In this document: piece after piece, positions 26,363 to 35,451 of the stretch
Layout of the letters: each line of letters opens with the position of its first letter
Position numbering within the stretch: the stretch's first letter is position 1
Assembly (NCBI RefSeq): GCF_009689005.1
Contig: NZ_AP021879.1
Coordinates: forward strand, 2,852,001 to 2,916,000
Source: Desulfosarcina ovata subsp. ovata
Lineage (GTDB): Bacteria > Desulfobacterota > Desulfobacteria > Desulfobacterales > Desulfosarcinaceae
Length of the DNA stretch: 64,000 nt
Direction of reading: 5' to 3'
Program-made: the position numbers and the translations under genes
The notes under the pieces: model-generated
Told to the model about the DNA's origin: nothing
What the model saw: only the letters and a program-made list of their open reading frames with translations
Database searches by the model: none

Positions 26363-26782
26363 ATGGCTGGAGAGAGAATGAAAAAGGAACGAACGTTTTT
26401 CCTGAACCTGCTTGGCGAAGGAAAGGATACCATCGAAAAAAAGGCAGGTGAGACCATCGTCAATATCGGGCAGCCGGGAGAGCATACCTACCTGCTGAAA
26501 TCCGGTACCGCCCGGATCGATCTGATTGGCGGCAAGCACACCGTCGAACTGGGTCCCGGCGACCTGATCGGCCTGATGGGATCCATCGACGGCCGCGACT
26601 ACGAAGACACGACCGTCGCCATTACCGACTGCCAGCTGATCCCCATTGACCAAAAACGGGCGGAATACCTTTTTCGTGAACACCCCACCTTCGCGTTTCA
26701 CGTCATCAAAGTGCTCATCGACCGATTCTATTTTGCCATGGATCTGGCAAAAAGGTACCGCCAGGCCGGCGTAGCCATCTGA
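26363..26782 (+). CDS. Cyclic-nucleotide-binding domain protein without DNA-binding domain
   Basis: 139 residues forming one CRP-type cNMP-binding beta-roll (KAGETIVNIGQPGEHTYLLKSG, then ELGPGDLIGLMGSIDG) and a C-terminal helix (FHVIKVLIDRFYFAMDLAKRY). No helix-turn-helix follows, so it is a stand-alone sensor or partner subunit. An AGGAGG precedes the ATG. It is the last gene before a strong terminator and probably belongs to the pst transcript. Confidence 0.8.
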   Translation: MAGERMKKERTFFLNLLGEGKDTIEKKAGETIVNIGQPGEHTYLLKSGTARIDLIGGKHTVELGPGDLIGLMGSIDGRDYEDTTVAITDCQLIPIDQKRAEYLFREHPTFAFHVIKVLIDRFYFAMDLAKRYRQAGVAI

Positions 26783-26822
26783 AACGCACAAACCAACGAT
26801 TCGGTACCATCAACTGAAAGAA

Positions 26823-26856
26823 AAAAGGGCCGGCGATTCATCGCCGGCCCTTTTCT
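26823..26856. terminator. Bidirectional intrinsic terminator
   Basis: AAGGGCCGGCGA, loop TTCA, perfect complement, flanked by A-tract on the left and T-tract on the right. Serves the pst-side transcript and the convergent phytase-like gene. Confidence 0.9.
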
Positions 26857-26883
26857 ATTCAGCTAAAAAATGATAGTGGCGCG

Positions 26884-29136
26884 TTAAAACCAATCACCGT
26901 GGCGTAGAAACAGGGTCTCGCCGGGAGCGTCGTCAAGACCGTCGTTATCCGTTACGGAATATACTTGGCCATCAGCGGCAACGGCGAGGCCCTCGAGCTT
27001 CTCGGCGGTCCAGATGCTGGCGACCGCCATCTCGGGCAACAGGTCGCGCAGGAGGGTCTTATCGATCGTGACCAGTCCCTCTGTATCGTCGAACGCCCGG
27101 AATTCGGCAGCGGCCAGATCGACGCCATAGATCGCCTTGAGTTCGGCATTCAGGCCCGTAGTCGGCCCCCAGCCCTTGTCGCGTTCGATGACCGCAAACG
27201 TTCCGTCGGGAAGAAGGGCCAGCTCGGAGAGGCCGATCCAGCCGCCGTTGCCTTCCGCTTCCAACGGGTAGTGCAGGAAGCCCCATTCCCCGGTTGCCAC
27301 GTCGTAACGACCGATCTTGGTGTTGACCGTGTCGGTGTCGCCGGCATCCGGCCAGGCGCGCTGGATGGCCACATAGACGACTTCGGATTCGGTTTCACCG
27401 GTCACGGCGATGCCTTCGATACCGTTCTTACGGGCGTTTTCTTCCAGACCGGCGGGCAGCTGAATTTCACTGATCACCGCGCCGGTCAACGCATTGACCT
27501 TGAGAACCAGGTTGGGCCGCGATCCGGCGTTGCCTTCGCTGCCCAGCCAAAAGTTTCCGTCGGGATCGACGGCGATACCTTCAAGATCAAGGGATTCGCT
27601 GGCACCGGTCACTTGCAGGCGGCTTACGATTTTGGCTGGCTGGGAGGAGACATCGATGGTGTAGATGAACCCCTCGGCGAGAAAAGAATCGCTTACCGCG
27701 TACAAGGTGTCCGCATCCTCCGGATCCCCGGCCAGGCCCGAAAGGGCCACCCACGGGATCGGAGTTCCGTTGTCGTCGTCATCCGAAGCGATCATGGGAT
27801 AGGCCGCAGTCGCCTGTCCGAGGCGATAGATGTTGATCATCGTGGGGATACCGGCATCGGCCACATCCGTTTCCGTGGAAGCAACGAACAGATTGCGCTT
27901 CGGAATCGCTTTCAGCCCTTCCGGACCGATGCCGGTGGGCAGGACCTGCAGGGGCTCCGGAAAGCCGTGGCTGACATCGTAAACCCCAACGGCATTGCAG
28001 CGCTCGGAGCCGACGAAAAGCAACGTCCGGCCGTGTCGGCCGTTGCCGTAAACGCCCATTTCGGCCGATTCGGGTTCGCACCCCTTGTTTTCCGAACGCC
28101 CCTCGTTGTAATGCCCCATGGACGCCAGCCAATGCTCGAAAGACTCGGCGGATTCGTACTCGACCGATCCGTCGACGTTAAAAACGGTGAATCCCCGGCT
28201 GCCGCCTTCCTCGCCCTCCGCGTCTTCATAGTCGCCCTCATTGGCGGTGGCGAACGAGTCATCGTCGATCCAGGCAACGGCATCGGGCTCCGCCCGTTTG
28301 GTGATCGGGGTGTCGAATTCGATCAGGTCGTTTTCTTTCGTATCCACATTTTTCAGTTCCACCGACCCGGCCGAAAAGTGGTTGACGGTCCTGCCGGTGA
28401 CGAGATCGATGATGGCCAAATGGTTGTTTTCCTGAAAGGACACAACTGCCTGATTTCTATTGTTGATGTCGACGAACTCGGCTTCCAGATCACTGCCGGC
28501 AAAGGCACTCTCCATCACCGGTGAGAGATCGGCCGCAGTGATTTTCCACTTCTTGGCCGGCCCGCGAAGGTCGACGATGAGCAGGGTGCCCGACGGCAAT
28601 TGAGGAATCAGTCCGTCGTCAAAGTCCTCATCGCGCTCGTTTTCGATCACGATGGCGGCCCGCTTGCGGTCCGGCGCCAGGGCCAGTGAGTCGGGCTGAC
28701 CACCCAGTTCATAAACGGCGACAATCTTTCGATTGTTACGGTGCACGACCACAAGTTCTCCGGAAGGACTGGCATAGCTCTCCGAAGTGTTGACGCCCAC
28801 CAAAACCAGGGGATCGAGAACCACCAGGCTGGTCGGTTCCCCGCCGACCGCCACGGTGCCCTGGGCAACCGGATGGGCCGGGTCGGAGATATCGACAAAG
28901 CCGATGGCCCCATTTTCACTGTCGGTGTAGACCAGCTGTTTGCCATTGACCGTGACATCAACGATCTCGGCCACGGCGGAGCCGTTCCCCGCCATCACAT
29001 CAAAGGTTCCAACGTGCTGAAACAACGCCGTCGGTGTTCTTATGGGGTTGTGTTTCGGGCCTTTGGAAAAGGCCGATAGCGGCGATAGAATCAGGACCAG
29101 GATGAGCCCCACTGCTGCAATTCCAAGTTTTTTCAT
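26884..29136 (-). CDS. Secreted phytase-like/esterase-like beta-propeller protein
   Basis: 750 residues with a signal peptide (IAAVGLILVLILSPLSAFS). The N-terminal ~430 residues form a propeller of the choice-of-anchor-I type (VDISDPAHPVAQGTVAVGG, AEPDAVAWIDDDSFATANEGDYED). The C-terminal half resembles the 'esterase-like activity of phytase' domain (SESLDLEGIAVDPDGNFWLG, LEGLAVAADGQVYSVTDNDG). Family knowledge suggests extracellular phospho-ester metabolism; placement next to pstSCAB and a similar putative Pho box support phosphate scavenging. Asp/Glu-rich loops suggest calcium binding. Confidence 0.75.
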   Translation of the reverse strand: MKKLGIAAVGLILVLILSPLSAFSKGPKHNPIRTPTALFQHVGTFDVMAGNGSAVAEIVDVTVNGKQLVYTDSENGAIGFVDISDPAHPVAQGTVAVGGEPTSLVVLDPLVLVGVNTSESYASPSGELVVVHRNNRKIVAVYELGGQPDSLALAPDRKRAAIVIENERDEDFDDGLIPQLPSGTLLIVDLRGPAKKWKITAADLSPVMESAFAGSDLEAEFVDINNRNQAVVSFQENNHLAIIDLVTGRTVNHFSAGSVELKNVDTKENDLIEFDTPITKRAEPDAVAWIDDDSFATANEGDYEDAEGEEGGSRGFTVFNVDGSVEYESAESFEHWLASMGHYNEGRSENKGCEPESAEMGVYGNGRHGRTLLFVGSERCNAVGVYDVSHGFPEPLQVLPTGIGPEGLKAIPKRNLFVASTETDVADAGIPTMINIYRLGQATAAYPMIASDDDDNGTPIPWVALSGLAGDPEDADTLYAVSDSFLAEGFIYTIDVSSQPAKIVSRLQVTGASESLDLEGIAVDPDGNFWLGSEGNAGSRPNLVLKVNALTGAVISEIQLPAGLEENARKNGIEGIAVTGETESEVVYVAIQRAWPDAGDTDTVNTKIGRYDVATGEWGFLHYPLEAEGNGGWIGLSELALLPDGTFAVIERDKGWGPTTGLNAELKAIYGVDLAAAEFRAFDDTEGLVTIDKTLLRDLLPEMAVASIWTAEKLEGLAVAADGQVYSVTDNDGLDDAPGETLFLRHGDWF

Positions 29137-29247
29137 CTTCCGTCTCCCTTTCTCGCTTTGCGTATGGGTACAGGCAAAAAATAATTTCGGACAGCCGCTT
29201 GAATGCTGTCCATAACCGTCCTGAGATATTTTCAGGAGCTGAGACGG

Positions 29248-29278
29248 GTATAAAACCTGGGCGTTAGGATTGTGTTAG
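29248..29278 (-). promoter_or_regulatory. Possible Pho box upstream of the phytase-like gene
   Basis: On the minus strand CTAACAC and CTAACGC, 7-bp direct repeats four bases apart (29278-29261), are followed by TTTATAC (29254-29248) as a -10-like box. Resembles the arrangement before pstS. Confidence 0.35.
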
Positions 29279-29286
29279 CGAGAATT

Positions 29287-29624
29287 TCACCATAGAAAAG
29301 CACTGGCCTTTTTGCCGATGATTTCCAATTCGAAGAATTCACTGCAAGCACAATTGGCCACACCATAACAGATATGCAGCGGTAACAAATGTTCCTCCCT
29401 GGGATGGCAAAATCTGGCCGAAGGCGCGTTTTCCCATTCTATCAAACGCCGGTTTCTTTGATTCTCTTCGAGGTTTGGATTCGAGCAGGTGTCATGGCAG
29501 AAGGTTTTGAAATCTTGGCGGCAATCCTTTTCAGGTTGTCGACCATCTCCCGATGCCCATCGTCTCCCAACAGGGGCATTGGCCCGGCACCATGTGAGAG
29601 ATACAATAATGGACGCGCAATCAT
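29287..29624 (-). pseudogene. Remnant of a DODA-type extradiol dioxygenase
   Basis: From 29624 one frame reads LYLSHGAGPMPLLGDDGHREMV, the N-terminus of 4,5-DOPA-dioxygenase-like proteins. A second frame ending at 29287 reads NAPSARFCHPREEHLLPLH then FELEIIGKKASAFLW, the C-terminus. The two lie in different frames, and most of the ~260-residue middle is missing. The metal-binding region is only partly kept, so the gene is dead. Confidence 0.75.
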
Positions 29625-29725
29625 AAAAAATGAGTTGGAAGCTATTTACAGAACCAAACAGAAGGGAAGAATAAGAAGTGGGCGCTATGGCATTCAGGAT
29701 CATGTCTTTTGGAGCTGCGCTATTC

Positions 29726-29760
29726 GGTGGGAAGCGGTATGGTTAATACCGCTTCCCACC
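29726..29760. terminator. 15-bp perfect hairpin past the peroxiredoxin gene
   Basis: GGTGGGAAGCGGTAT, loop GGTTA, perfect complement, about 50 bases past the peroxiredoxin stop on the minus strand. No clear U-tract follows, so termination efficiency is uncertain. Confidence 0.5.
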
Positions 29761-29812
29761 TCTTGCCTTGCCAAAGGCATGATCTTGAAAGCTATGGAAA
29801 AAGTAGTTTTGT

Positions 29813-30427
29813 TCAACTCATAATTTCTTCTATTGTAATATAATCTCCGACATGACCGGCCATTTGCTCCCCATCGGTTTTCACTGGAAGTGTCTTTTTG
29901 CCCGGTCTCCATCCTGCTGGGCATACTTCTCCTGTTTTCGTTGCATATTGCCAGGCTTCCACTTGTCGTAAAAATTCATTTACGTTTCGCCCAACAGAAT
30001 CCGCCTGAACCTCCTGGGCGACGCAAAGCCCATCAGGATTGAACAGGAACCTGCCTCTAAGCGCGACGCCCTCTTCTTCCACAAGCACACCGAATGCGCG
30101 GCTGACTTCCTGATTTGAATCCGCGCCGATAGTCAATTTCAGATCTTTTAAGAGCGGTTCTGTTTCTACAAATCTTTTGTGAGAAAATTTAGAATCAACC
30201 GACACGGCCAATATTTCAACGCCTAGTTCCTGAAAGTCATCGTATTTCGCATTCATGGCAGCGATTTCAGTGGGGCAGACAAACGTAAAATCAGCAGGAT
30301 AAAAACATACTACCGACCATTTGCCTTTGTAATCATCACTTGAAACGGTTGTGAAGTGCCCAGTTTTTGCATCATATGCATCCATTGTAAATTTCGGCAT
30401 TTCCCGCCGCACCATCGTTGAACTCAT
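29813..30427 (-). CDS. 2-Cys peroxiredoxin (AhpC/TSA)
   Basis: 204 residues. The peroxidatic Cys51 lies in FTFVCPTEI and the resolving Cys in GEVCPAGW, both with family context; it reduces hydrogen and organic peroxides in the cytoplasm. An AAAGGAGG eight bases upstream decides the ATG at 30427; the open frame to 30514 adds 29 unlikely residues. It precedes catalase, bacterioferritin and a cupin regulator on the same strand, an oxidative-stress cluster in an anaerobe. Confidence 0.95.
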   Translation of the reverse strand: MSSTMVRREMPKFTMDAYDAKTGHFTTVSSDDYKGKWSVVCFYPADFTFVCPTEIAAMNAKYDDFQELGVEILAVSVDSKFSHKRFVETEPLLKDLKLTIGADSNQEVSRAFGVLVEEEGVALRGRFLFNPDGLCVAQEVQADSVGRNVNEFLRQVEAWQYATKTGEVCPAGWRPGKKTLPVKTDGEQMAGHVGDYITIEEIMS

Positions 30428-30625
30428 TGCTTCAGCCTCCTTTTGTGGTTCACTATTGACATTTTTTGCAGTTTCAATCGGTTTTCGTGGCTTTATGCCA
30501 GTCTCGCATCCCATGCTTGGCTCCTTTTCGATCTGAAAGGATTGTTGAGAAATATTACTTCGATCCTTAATACGTTTTGATTATATAGCAGATGATCAGT
30601 GGTTCCGCGTTCATGGAATAATACA

Positions 30626-32080
30626 TCACCCGCCGGTCACACCTTTTACAATACGGTCACCGATTTCCTTGTCGATGCTGCGCCAGTATTCGAAAGCACG
30701 CTTCAGCACGGGCTCGGAAACGCCGTTTTTCAGTCCCCCCACCACATTGGAGACCAGTCGGTCGCGCTCCTTGTCATCCATGACATTGCGCACCAGGGTG
30801 CCGGCTTGTCCGAAATCGTCATCGTCTTTGCGCTTGGTATAGGCGGTTCGGATGAACTCGCCGCTGGCACTCCAGACGGCCGTTTCGGGATACCGTTCGG
30901 GGTCTGCCTTGGGGCCACCCTTTGAGTTGGGCGCATAGACCGGATCGGTGACGTTCTCAACCCGCATCGCCCCCCCTTTGCTGTAGCTGTGTACCGGGCT
31001 CTTCGGCCGATTCACCGGGATCTGTTTGTAATTGACGCCCAAACGCGCCCGGTGGGCGTCGGAATAGGACACCAGGCGGGCAAGAAGCATCTTGTCCGGG
31101 CTGGGACCGATACCTGGAACCAGGTTGTTCGGTTCAAAGGCCGCCTGCTCGATCTCGCTGTGAAAATCGCTTGGATTGCGGTTCAGCGTGAGTCGTCCGA
31201 CCTCATGCAGGGGGTAGTCGCCGTGAGGCCAAACCTTGGTCAGATCAAAAGGGTTGAACCGGTAAGTCTCGGCCTCGTTAAAGGGCATGATCTGGACTCG
31301 TAGTGTCCAGCTGGGGTAGTCCCCCCGACTGATCGCCTCAAACAGATCGCGACGGTGGTAGTCGGCATCCTCACCGGCAATCCGGTCGGCCTCCGCCGGC
31401 ATGAGGCATTCGATGCCCTGGTCGGTCTTGAAGTGGTATTTCACCCAGAAGCGCTCGCCTTTGGCGTTGACCCACATGTAGGTATGGCTGGTGTAGCCGT
31501 TCATGTGCCGATAGCTTTTGGGAACGCCACGATCGCTCATCAGAATGGTGACCTGATGGGCCGACTCGGGTGATAGGGTCCAGAAATCCCACTGCATGTC
31601 GTTGTCGCGCAGGCCATTGTCCGCCCGGCGTTTCTGGGAGTGAATGAAATGCTGGAACTTCATGGGGTCGCGGATGAAAAAAACAGGGGTGTTGTTTCCC
31701 ACCATGTCGTAGTTGCCCTCGGTGGTATAGAACTTGAGCGCAAAGCCGCGCACATCCCGCCAGGTGTCGGGGCTGCCGCTTTCACCAGCGACAGTGGAAA
31801 AACGGGCCAGGACATCGGTCTTCATGCCCGGCTGGAATACCGCCGCCTTGGTGTAAGCGCTGACGTCCTGGGTTACCTCGAAGTCGCCGAAGGCCCCGGA
31901 CCCCTTTGCATGGGGCTGGCGGTCCGGGATCATCTCCCGGTTGAAGTTGGCCATCTGCTCCATCAGGTAATGGTCCTGTAACAGGATGGGGCCATCGGGC
32001 CCGACAGTGAGTGAGAATTCATCACTGGCGACAGGAATTCCGGCATCGGTTGTTGTGGGTTTGCGTTCATCGTTTTCCAT
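30626..32080 (-). CDS. katA: Heme catalase
   Basis: 484 residues, a small-subunit clade catalase that dismutates hydrogen peroxide. The distal His57 lies in [12 protein letters not shown] (the usual ERVVHAKG is altered to DRQPHAKG), and the distal Asn is in NTPVFFIRD. The heme-ligand Tyr is in [17 protein letters not shown]. There is no signal peptide, so it is cytoplasmic. Confidence 0.95.
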   Translation of the reverse strand: MENDERKPTTTDAGIPVASDEFSLTVGPDGPILLQDHYLMEQMANFNREMIPDRQPHAKGSGAFGDFEVTQDVSAYTKAAVFQPGMKTDVLARFSTVAGESGSPDTWRDVRGFALKFYTTEGNYDMVGNNTPVFFIRDPMKFQHFIHSQKRRADNGLRDNDMQWDFWTLSPESAHQVTILMSDRGVPKSYRHMNGYTSHTYMWVNAKGERFWVKYHFKTDQGIECLMPAEADRIAGEDADYHRRDLFEAISRGDYPSWTLRVQIMPFNEAETYRFNPFDLTKVWPHGDYPLHEVGRLTLNRNPSDFHSEIEQAAFEPNNLVPGIGPSPDKMLLARLVSYSDAHRARLGVNYKQIPVNRPKSPVHSYSKGGAMRVENVTDPVYAPNSKGGPKADPERYPETAVWSASGEFIRTAYTKRKDDDDFGQAGTLVRNVMDDKERDRLVSNVVGGLKNGVSEPVLKRAFEYWRSIDKEIGDRIVKGVTGG

Positions 32081-32179
32081 GGCAGGACCTCTTTTTATTA
32101 TGGGGTTGGGGGATGGAAAAAGGATCGGATAGCCGGGGAAATTGTTTTTCTGCTTGCCCTAATGTTGCCGCTTTGGGGG

Positions 32180-32716
32180 CTACTCACCTTCTGAGGTAAC
32201 AACAAAGCCGCTGTTCCCAAGACCGGTTGCAGACGAGGTGCCGGCAATCCGGGCCAGGTATGAATCGCCCAAGCGTTCAATGTGGCTGCCGACGTTGTCA
32301 AAATAGTTCATGTGAATCTGCTCTTCATCGATAACGGTCTCAAAGATCTTCATGGTAGTGCTGTCCCCGTTATCCCGGCAGACCTGAAGGAATCCGTTAT
32401 AAGCATCAATGGTGTCATCCTCCAGTTTTGAATCGAATGGAAAAACGCTTTTGACTTTCTGTCCCTTGGTTACCTCCATGGCCAAATCAGAGGTGGGTTC
32501 TCCTCCGAGTTCTTTAATGCGTTCGGCGAACATCTCTGCGTGTCTCATCTCATCGATGGCGATCAATTTGATCTTGGCAGCCAGTTCACCGTAATCCATG
32601 TCATCCAGATTATAGTGTTGATTCATGTACTGGCTTATGGCGTGCATTTCCATGGCCCTGGCCTGATTCAACACCTTGATTACTTCTTTTCTTCGATCAT
32701 CTTTATTCTTTGCCAT
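32180..32716 (-). CDS. bfr: Bacterioferritin/ferritin-like iron-storage protein
   Basis: 178 residues of ferritin-like four-helix bundle. Diiron ligands are visible in the two ExxH helices (AIDEMRHAEM and VIDEEQIHMNYF) and upstream Glu residues in ARAMEMHAISQY. The C-terminal ~25 residues (GTSSATGLGNSG) are an extra tail. A good AAAGGAG precedes the ATG. Sequesters Fe(II) to limit Fenton chemistry, matching its catalase and peroxiredoxin neighbours. Confidence 0.9.
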   Translation of the reverse strand: MAKNKDDRRKEVIKVLNQARAMEMHAISQYMNQHYNLDDMDYGELAAKIKLIAIDEMRHAEMFAERIKELGGEPTSDLAMEVTKGQKVKSVFPFDSKLEDDTIDAYNGFLQVCRDNGDSTTMKIFETVIDEEQIHMNYFDNVGSHIERLGDSYLARIAGTSSATGLGNSGFVVTSEGE

Positions 32717-32758
32717 TGTTTTCTCCTTTTTATATTAATGGGTTTGCCATACCGAAAA

Positions 32759-33280
32759 CTATTTGTGATGGATCAAAAGAAACTCGGCGGCCTCAATGAT
32801 ATCGAAGCGGTGCTCTTGCAGTGCTTTAAAGCGGATTGCCATGCCCGGGGCCAATTCGTGTACCTGCCCGGCCAGGTACACCTTGATTTTTCCGGATAGC
32901 ACTTTACACACTTCAGCAGTGTTTTCATGCCGCTCCGGTTCCGACATACCCCGAACACCTTTTTCTGCTTGAATGTGATAGATCTCGAAGTCTGGAAACC
33001 AGGTGTGGGAAACGTTTCTGCCTTCTTCCTTAAATGTTTTTACGGCTCCTTGCTCGCACTGGGCGACCTCGGCAAGCCGCAATAATTCGCTCGAAGACAA
33101 TTTAAAAACGAGGCTCAAGGACTCAATCGTATCCAATGTCGGATTGCCGTATCCGCCTTCTAACTTTATGATCGTCGCTCTGGTCAAACCGGCTTTCCTG
33201 GCCAGTTGGTCGGCGGTTAAGCCCCTTTTCAAGCGAAGGGTACGAACAACCGAAAAATCAAATCGTGATAAATTCGTCAT
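32759..33280 (-). CDS. XRE-family regulator with cupin sensor domain
   Basis: 173 residues. An N-terminal helix-turn-helix (RLKRGLTADQLARKAGLTRATIIKLEGG) is followed by a C-terminal cupin_2 barrel (HENTAEVCKVLSGKIKVYLAG, ELAPGMAIRFKALQEHRF). The ATG at 33280 follows a TTG; either may be used. As the first gene of the bfr-kat-prx block it probably controls these stress genes; the ligand is unknown. Confidence 0.9.
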   Translation of the reverse strand: MTNLSRFDFSVVRTLRLKRGLTADQLARKAGLTRATIIKLEGGYGNPTLDTIESLSLVFKLSSSELLRLAEVAQCEQGAVKTFKEEGRNVSHTWFPDFEIYHIQAEKGVRGMSEPERHENTAEVCKVLSGKIKVYLAGQVHELAPGMAIRFKALQEHRFDIIEAAEFLLIHHK

Positions 33281-33474
33281 CAATTATCCCATTTTTTGGA
33301 GCCTTAATTATAATAATCATTTTGTATATTCGAGTCAACTCTTCTATAACTTTGATTTGTTTTTTTAATAGTGGGGTTTGACGAAGAGCGCGTTTAAAGT
33401 CATATATGCTGCGATTGCATTGTGGGACTCTGCAAATCTCAGCATAGAAATCACGCTTCAGCGAGTTTTTTTGA

Positions 33475-34104
33475 TCAATCAATAGGCGGAAACCATTCGT
33501 GAAGCTTTGCCTTCAGTTTCTGAAAAGCATCGTCGGTGCACCGCCCGACACTGACTTTTCGGGCAATGCGTCCATAAATAGAAGAAGACCGCGGCATACG
33601 GATGTATCGAAGCGCTTCTTCCATGGCTTCCTTCGGACGGGCTGGTTTTATTTGATCAGCTAAAAGATAATTCTTATTTTCCAACCACTTTCGAAGTGGT
33701 GGATTGTTCTCCTTCCACCCCAAGGCGGCATCTACCTCTGGAGAGTCACTGAAGACCCAGTTTTCCAGTTCCGGATCGATAACAATGACGGCTGCCCGCT
33801 CCGCCCAGCCGGATTGCGAAAGTATGGTTGTGACTTGCTTCTCCAATTCGTCTCTGGGCTTCTCTTCTTGTCCACAGCCTTCACGATCAAACATGACGAT
33901 AGCATGGGCAAATCGCCTGGCAAAAGGGCGCAGAAATGCATCGGCATGCAGCAGGCACCCGGGGTCGCTTTCCGGATGGATATAAAAGACCGCGGATATG
34001 GGACGAACAGCCAACGCCTGTGGGCGGCTGAGCAACCCCTCCAAGGCAAATTTCATGTTTTTGTCCGCCGTGAGGACAGCCAAATCTGCTTCATATGCAT
34101 TCAT
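33475..34104 (-). CDS. Putative effector partner of the AAA ATPase (RloB/DUF4276-like)
   Basis: 209 residues, co-translated with the ATPase through a 4-bp ATGA overlap. It has an acidic strand-loop (HAIVMFDREGCGQEE) and a later acidic segment (VIVIDPELENWVFSD), reminiscent of TOPRIM-like nuclease partners of OLD/RloA-type ATPases, and a basic C-terminal part (SSSIYGRIARKVSVGRC). In known two-gene defence systems (RloA/RloB, AbiL, PARIS) the small partner is the effector. Family assignment is by eye; nuclease activity is inferred. Confidence 0.55.
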   Translation of the reverse strand: MNAYEADLAVLTADKNMKFALEGLLSRPQALAVRPISAVFYIHPESDPGCLLHADAFLRPFARRFAHAIVMFDREGCGQEEKPRDELEKQVTTILSQSGWAERAAVIVIDPELENWVFSDSPEVDAALGWKENNPPLRKWLENKNYLLADQIKPARPKEAMEEALRYIRMPRSSSIYGRIARKVSVGRCTDDAFQKLKAKLHEWFPPID

Positions 34105-35363
34105 CCCAACACCCCGCCTGCAAACAGAACGCCCAAATTAGCTTCCCCTTTCCAATCCTTCAGGGCCGGATGTTCATCACCGTTGACGATGTCGACGGCT
34201 CCTTGATCGGTCTTGGCAAAACACAAAACATTTCTGGGTTCTACTAAACTGAGCACAACCGGTGAATGTGTTGCCACGAGAATTTGGGCGTCATAGACCG
34301 ATGAAAGGGATTGGAACATCGTATCGACCGCTCGTGGATGGATGCCGTTTTCCGGCTCCTCGATAAGATAGATGCCCGAAAAATTGGGGAGATAGGCCGG
34401 GATGGAGAGCGCCATCAATCGCAGGGTACCGTCTGAGGCCATCCACGAAGGCACTTTGAGGCCACCGGAATATTCAAGCATCAAATAGCGATGCCTGTCA
34501 TCTTCCCGTTCTATGGTACGGACATTTTCAAGATCCGGCAAGGCCGTACGCAAATGGGATATCCAGTGCGTAAAGCGATTCTCATCGGTACTTTTTAATC
34601 GATCAATTACCCAAGGTAAATTTGATCCGTCAGCCTTGAAGTTACGCCCCTGTCCCGGTGGGCTTGCCTGGCGAATCAGCAAGCTATTAAGCATGAGCTG
34701 GGTGACATTTTCAGTTAACAGGTTTCTCAGCCAGGATGTCGCCGGAAAATTGGCCTCGTCCGCTGGAAGATTTGCCAAAGCGGATTTTTGGGGGCCTAGT
34801 TTGAAAGAAGGCGCCCAGCCCTTCCCCTTTTCACGGTAAACTTCGGAGTAGTAATTGTCATTTCCGTCTGGAACTTTGTTGACAATGACCGATGTGCCTT
34901 TTAGCCTTGACGCTGTTATTATCGTTTCAGGAGGGTTTAATGCCGATGGAAAAAGGGACCGCTGGCATTCCACCGGTTTGCGCTCCAGAACTTTTAAAAG
35001 CACTTTTTCAGCACGGATCGATATTTCCTGGCTGGTTTGATCGAATTGCAAAGCGATTTCATAGCGGATCGTTTTAAAGTCAGGGTCACGTAACAAATCA
35101 CGTATTTTTTCTGGCACGGTCGCTTCGATGGCCAATTCAAAACCGTCGCCTTTTCGCCAAAAAAGCAGGTCCTCAAAATTTTTAGTTCTTTTGCTGATCG
35201 CTGATATCGGTCCTTCCGAGACAAAATCCCCTAAAAAGGATACGACGTCCAGAAAGGTTGTTTTGCCACTGGCATTCGGCCCAACCAAAACTTGAAAAGG
35301 TTCAAGATGTTGCCTGATGTAATGTAGACAGCGATAGTTATTGGCTTCGATGAGGGTAATCAT
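34101..35363 (-). CDS. OLD/RloA-like AAA ATPase
   Basis: 420 residues. Walker A GPNASGKT (residues 28-35) lies after an N-terminal strand typical of SMC/RecF-like ATPases (MITLIEANNYRCL). The C-terminal half holds the signature-like MASDGTLRLMALS, Walker B IYLIEEPENGIHP and the D-loop/H-switch VATHSPVVLSLV. CAGGGA upstream of 35363 fixes the start, 25 codons inside the open frame. Coupled to the effector gene, it resembles sensor ATPases of abortive-infection systems. Confidence 0.85.
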   Translation of the reverse strand: MITLIEANNYRCLHYIRQHLEPFQVLVGPNASGKTTFLDVVSFLGDFVSEGPISAISKRTKNFEDLLFWRKGDGFELAIEATVPEKIRDLLRDPDFKTIRYEIALQFDQTSQEISIRAEKVLLKVLERKPVECQRSLFPSALNPPETIITASRLKGTSVIVNKVPDGNDNYYSEVYREKGKGWAPSFKLGPQKSALANLPADEANFPATSWLRNLLTENVTQLMLNSLLIRQASPPGQGRNFKADGSNLPWVIDRLKSTDENRFTHWISHLRTALPDLENVRTIEREDDRHRYLMLEYSGGLKVPSWMASDGTLRLMALSIPAYLPNFSGIYLIEEPENGIHPRAVDTMFQSLSSVYDAQILVATHSPVVLSLVEPRNVLCFAKTDQGAVDIVNGDEHPALKDWKGEANLGVLFAGGVLG

Positions 35364-35451
35364 TGTAAAGTCCCTGTCGTCACTTGATTCAGTATGCCTG
35401 TTGCCTTTATGGAACGGATCATCGTTTTCAGGACGCAATGCCTTGCCAGAG

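Noticed and set aside
26965..28524. 519-codon plus-strand frame
   Set aside because: Antisense to the phytase-like gene; no ribosome site, no recognisable domain.
29389..29823. 144-codon plus-strand frame
   Set aside because: Overlaps the dioxygenase relic and hairpin; no family resemblance.
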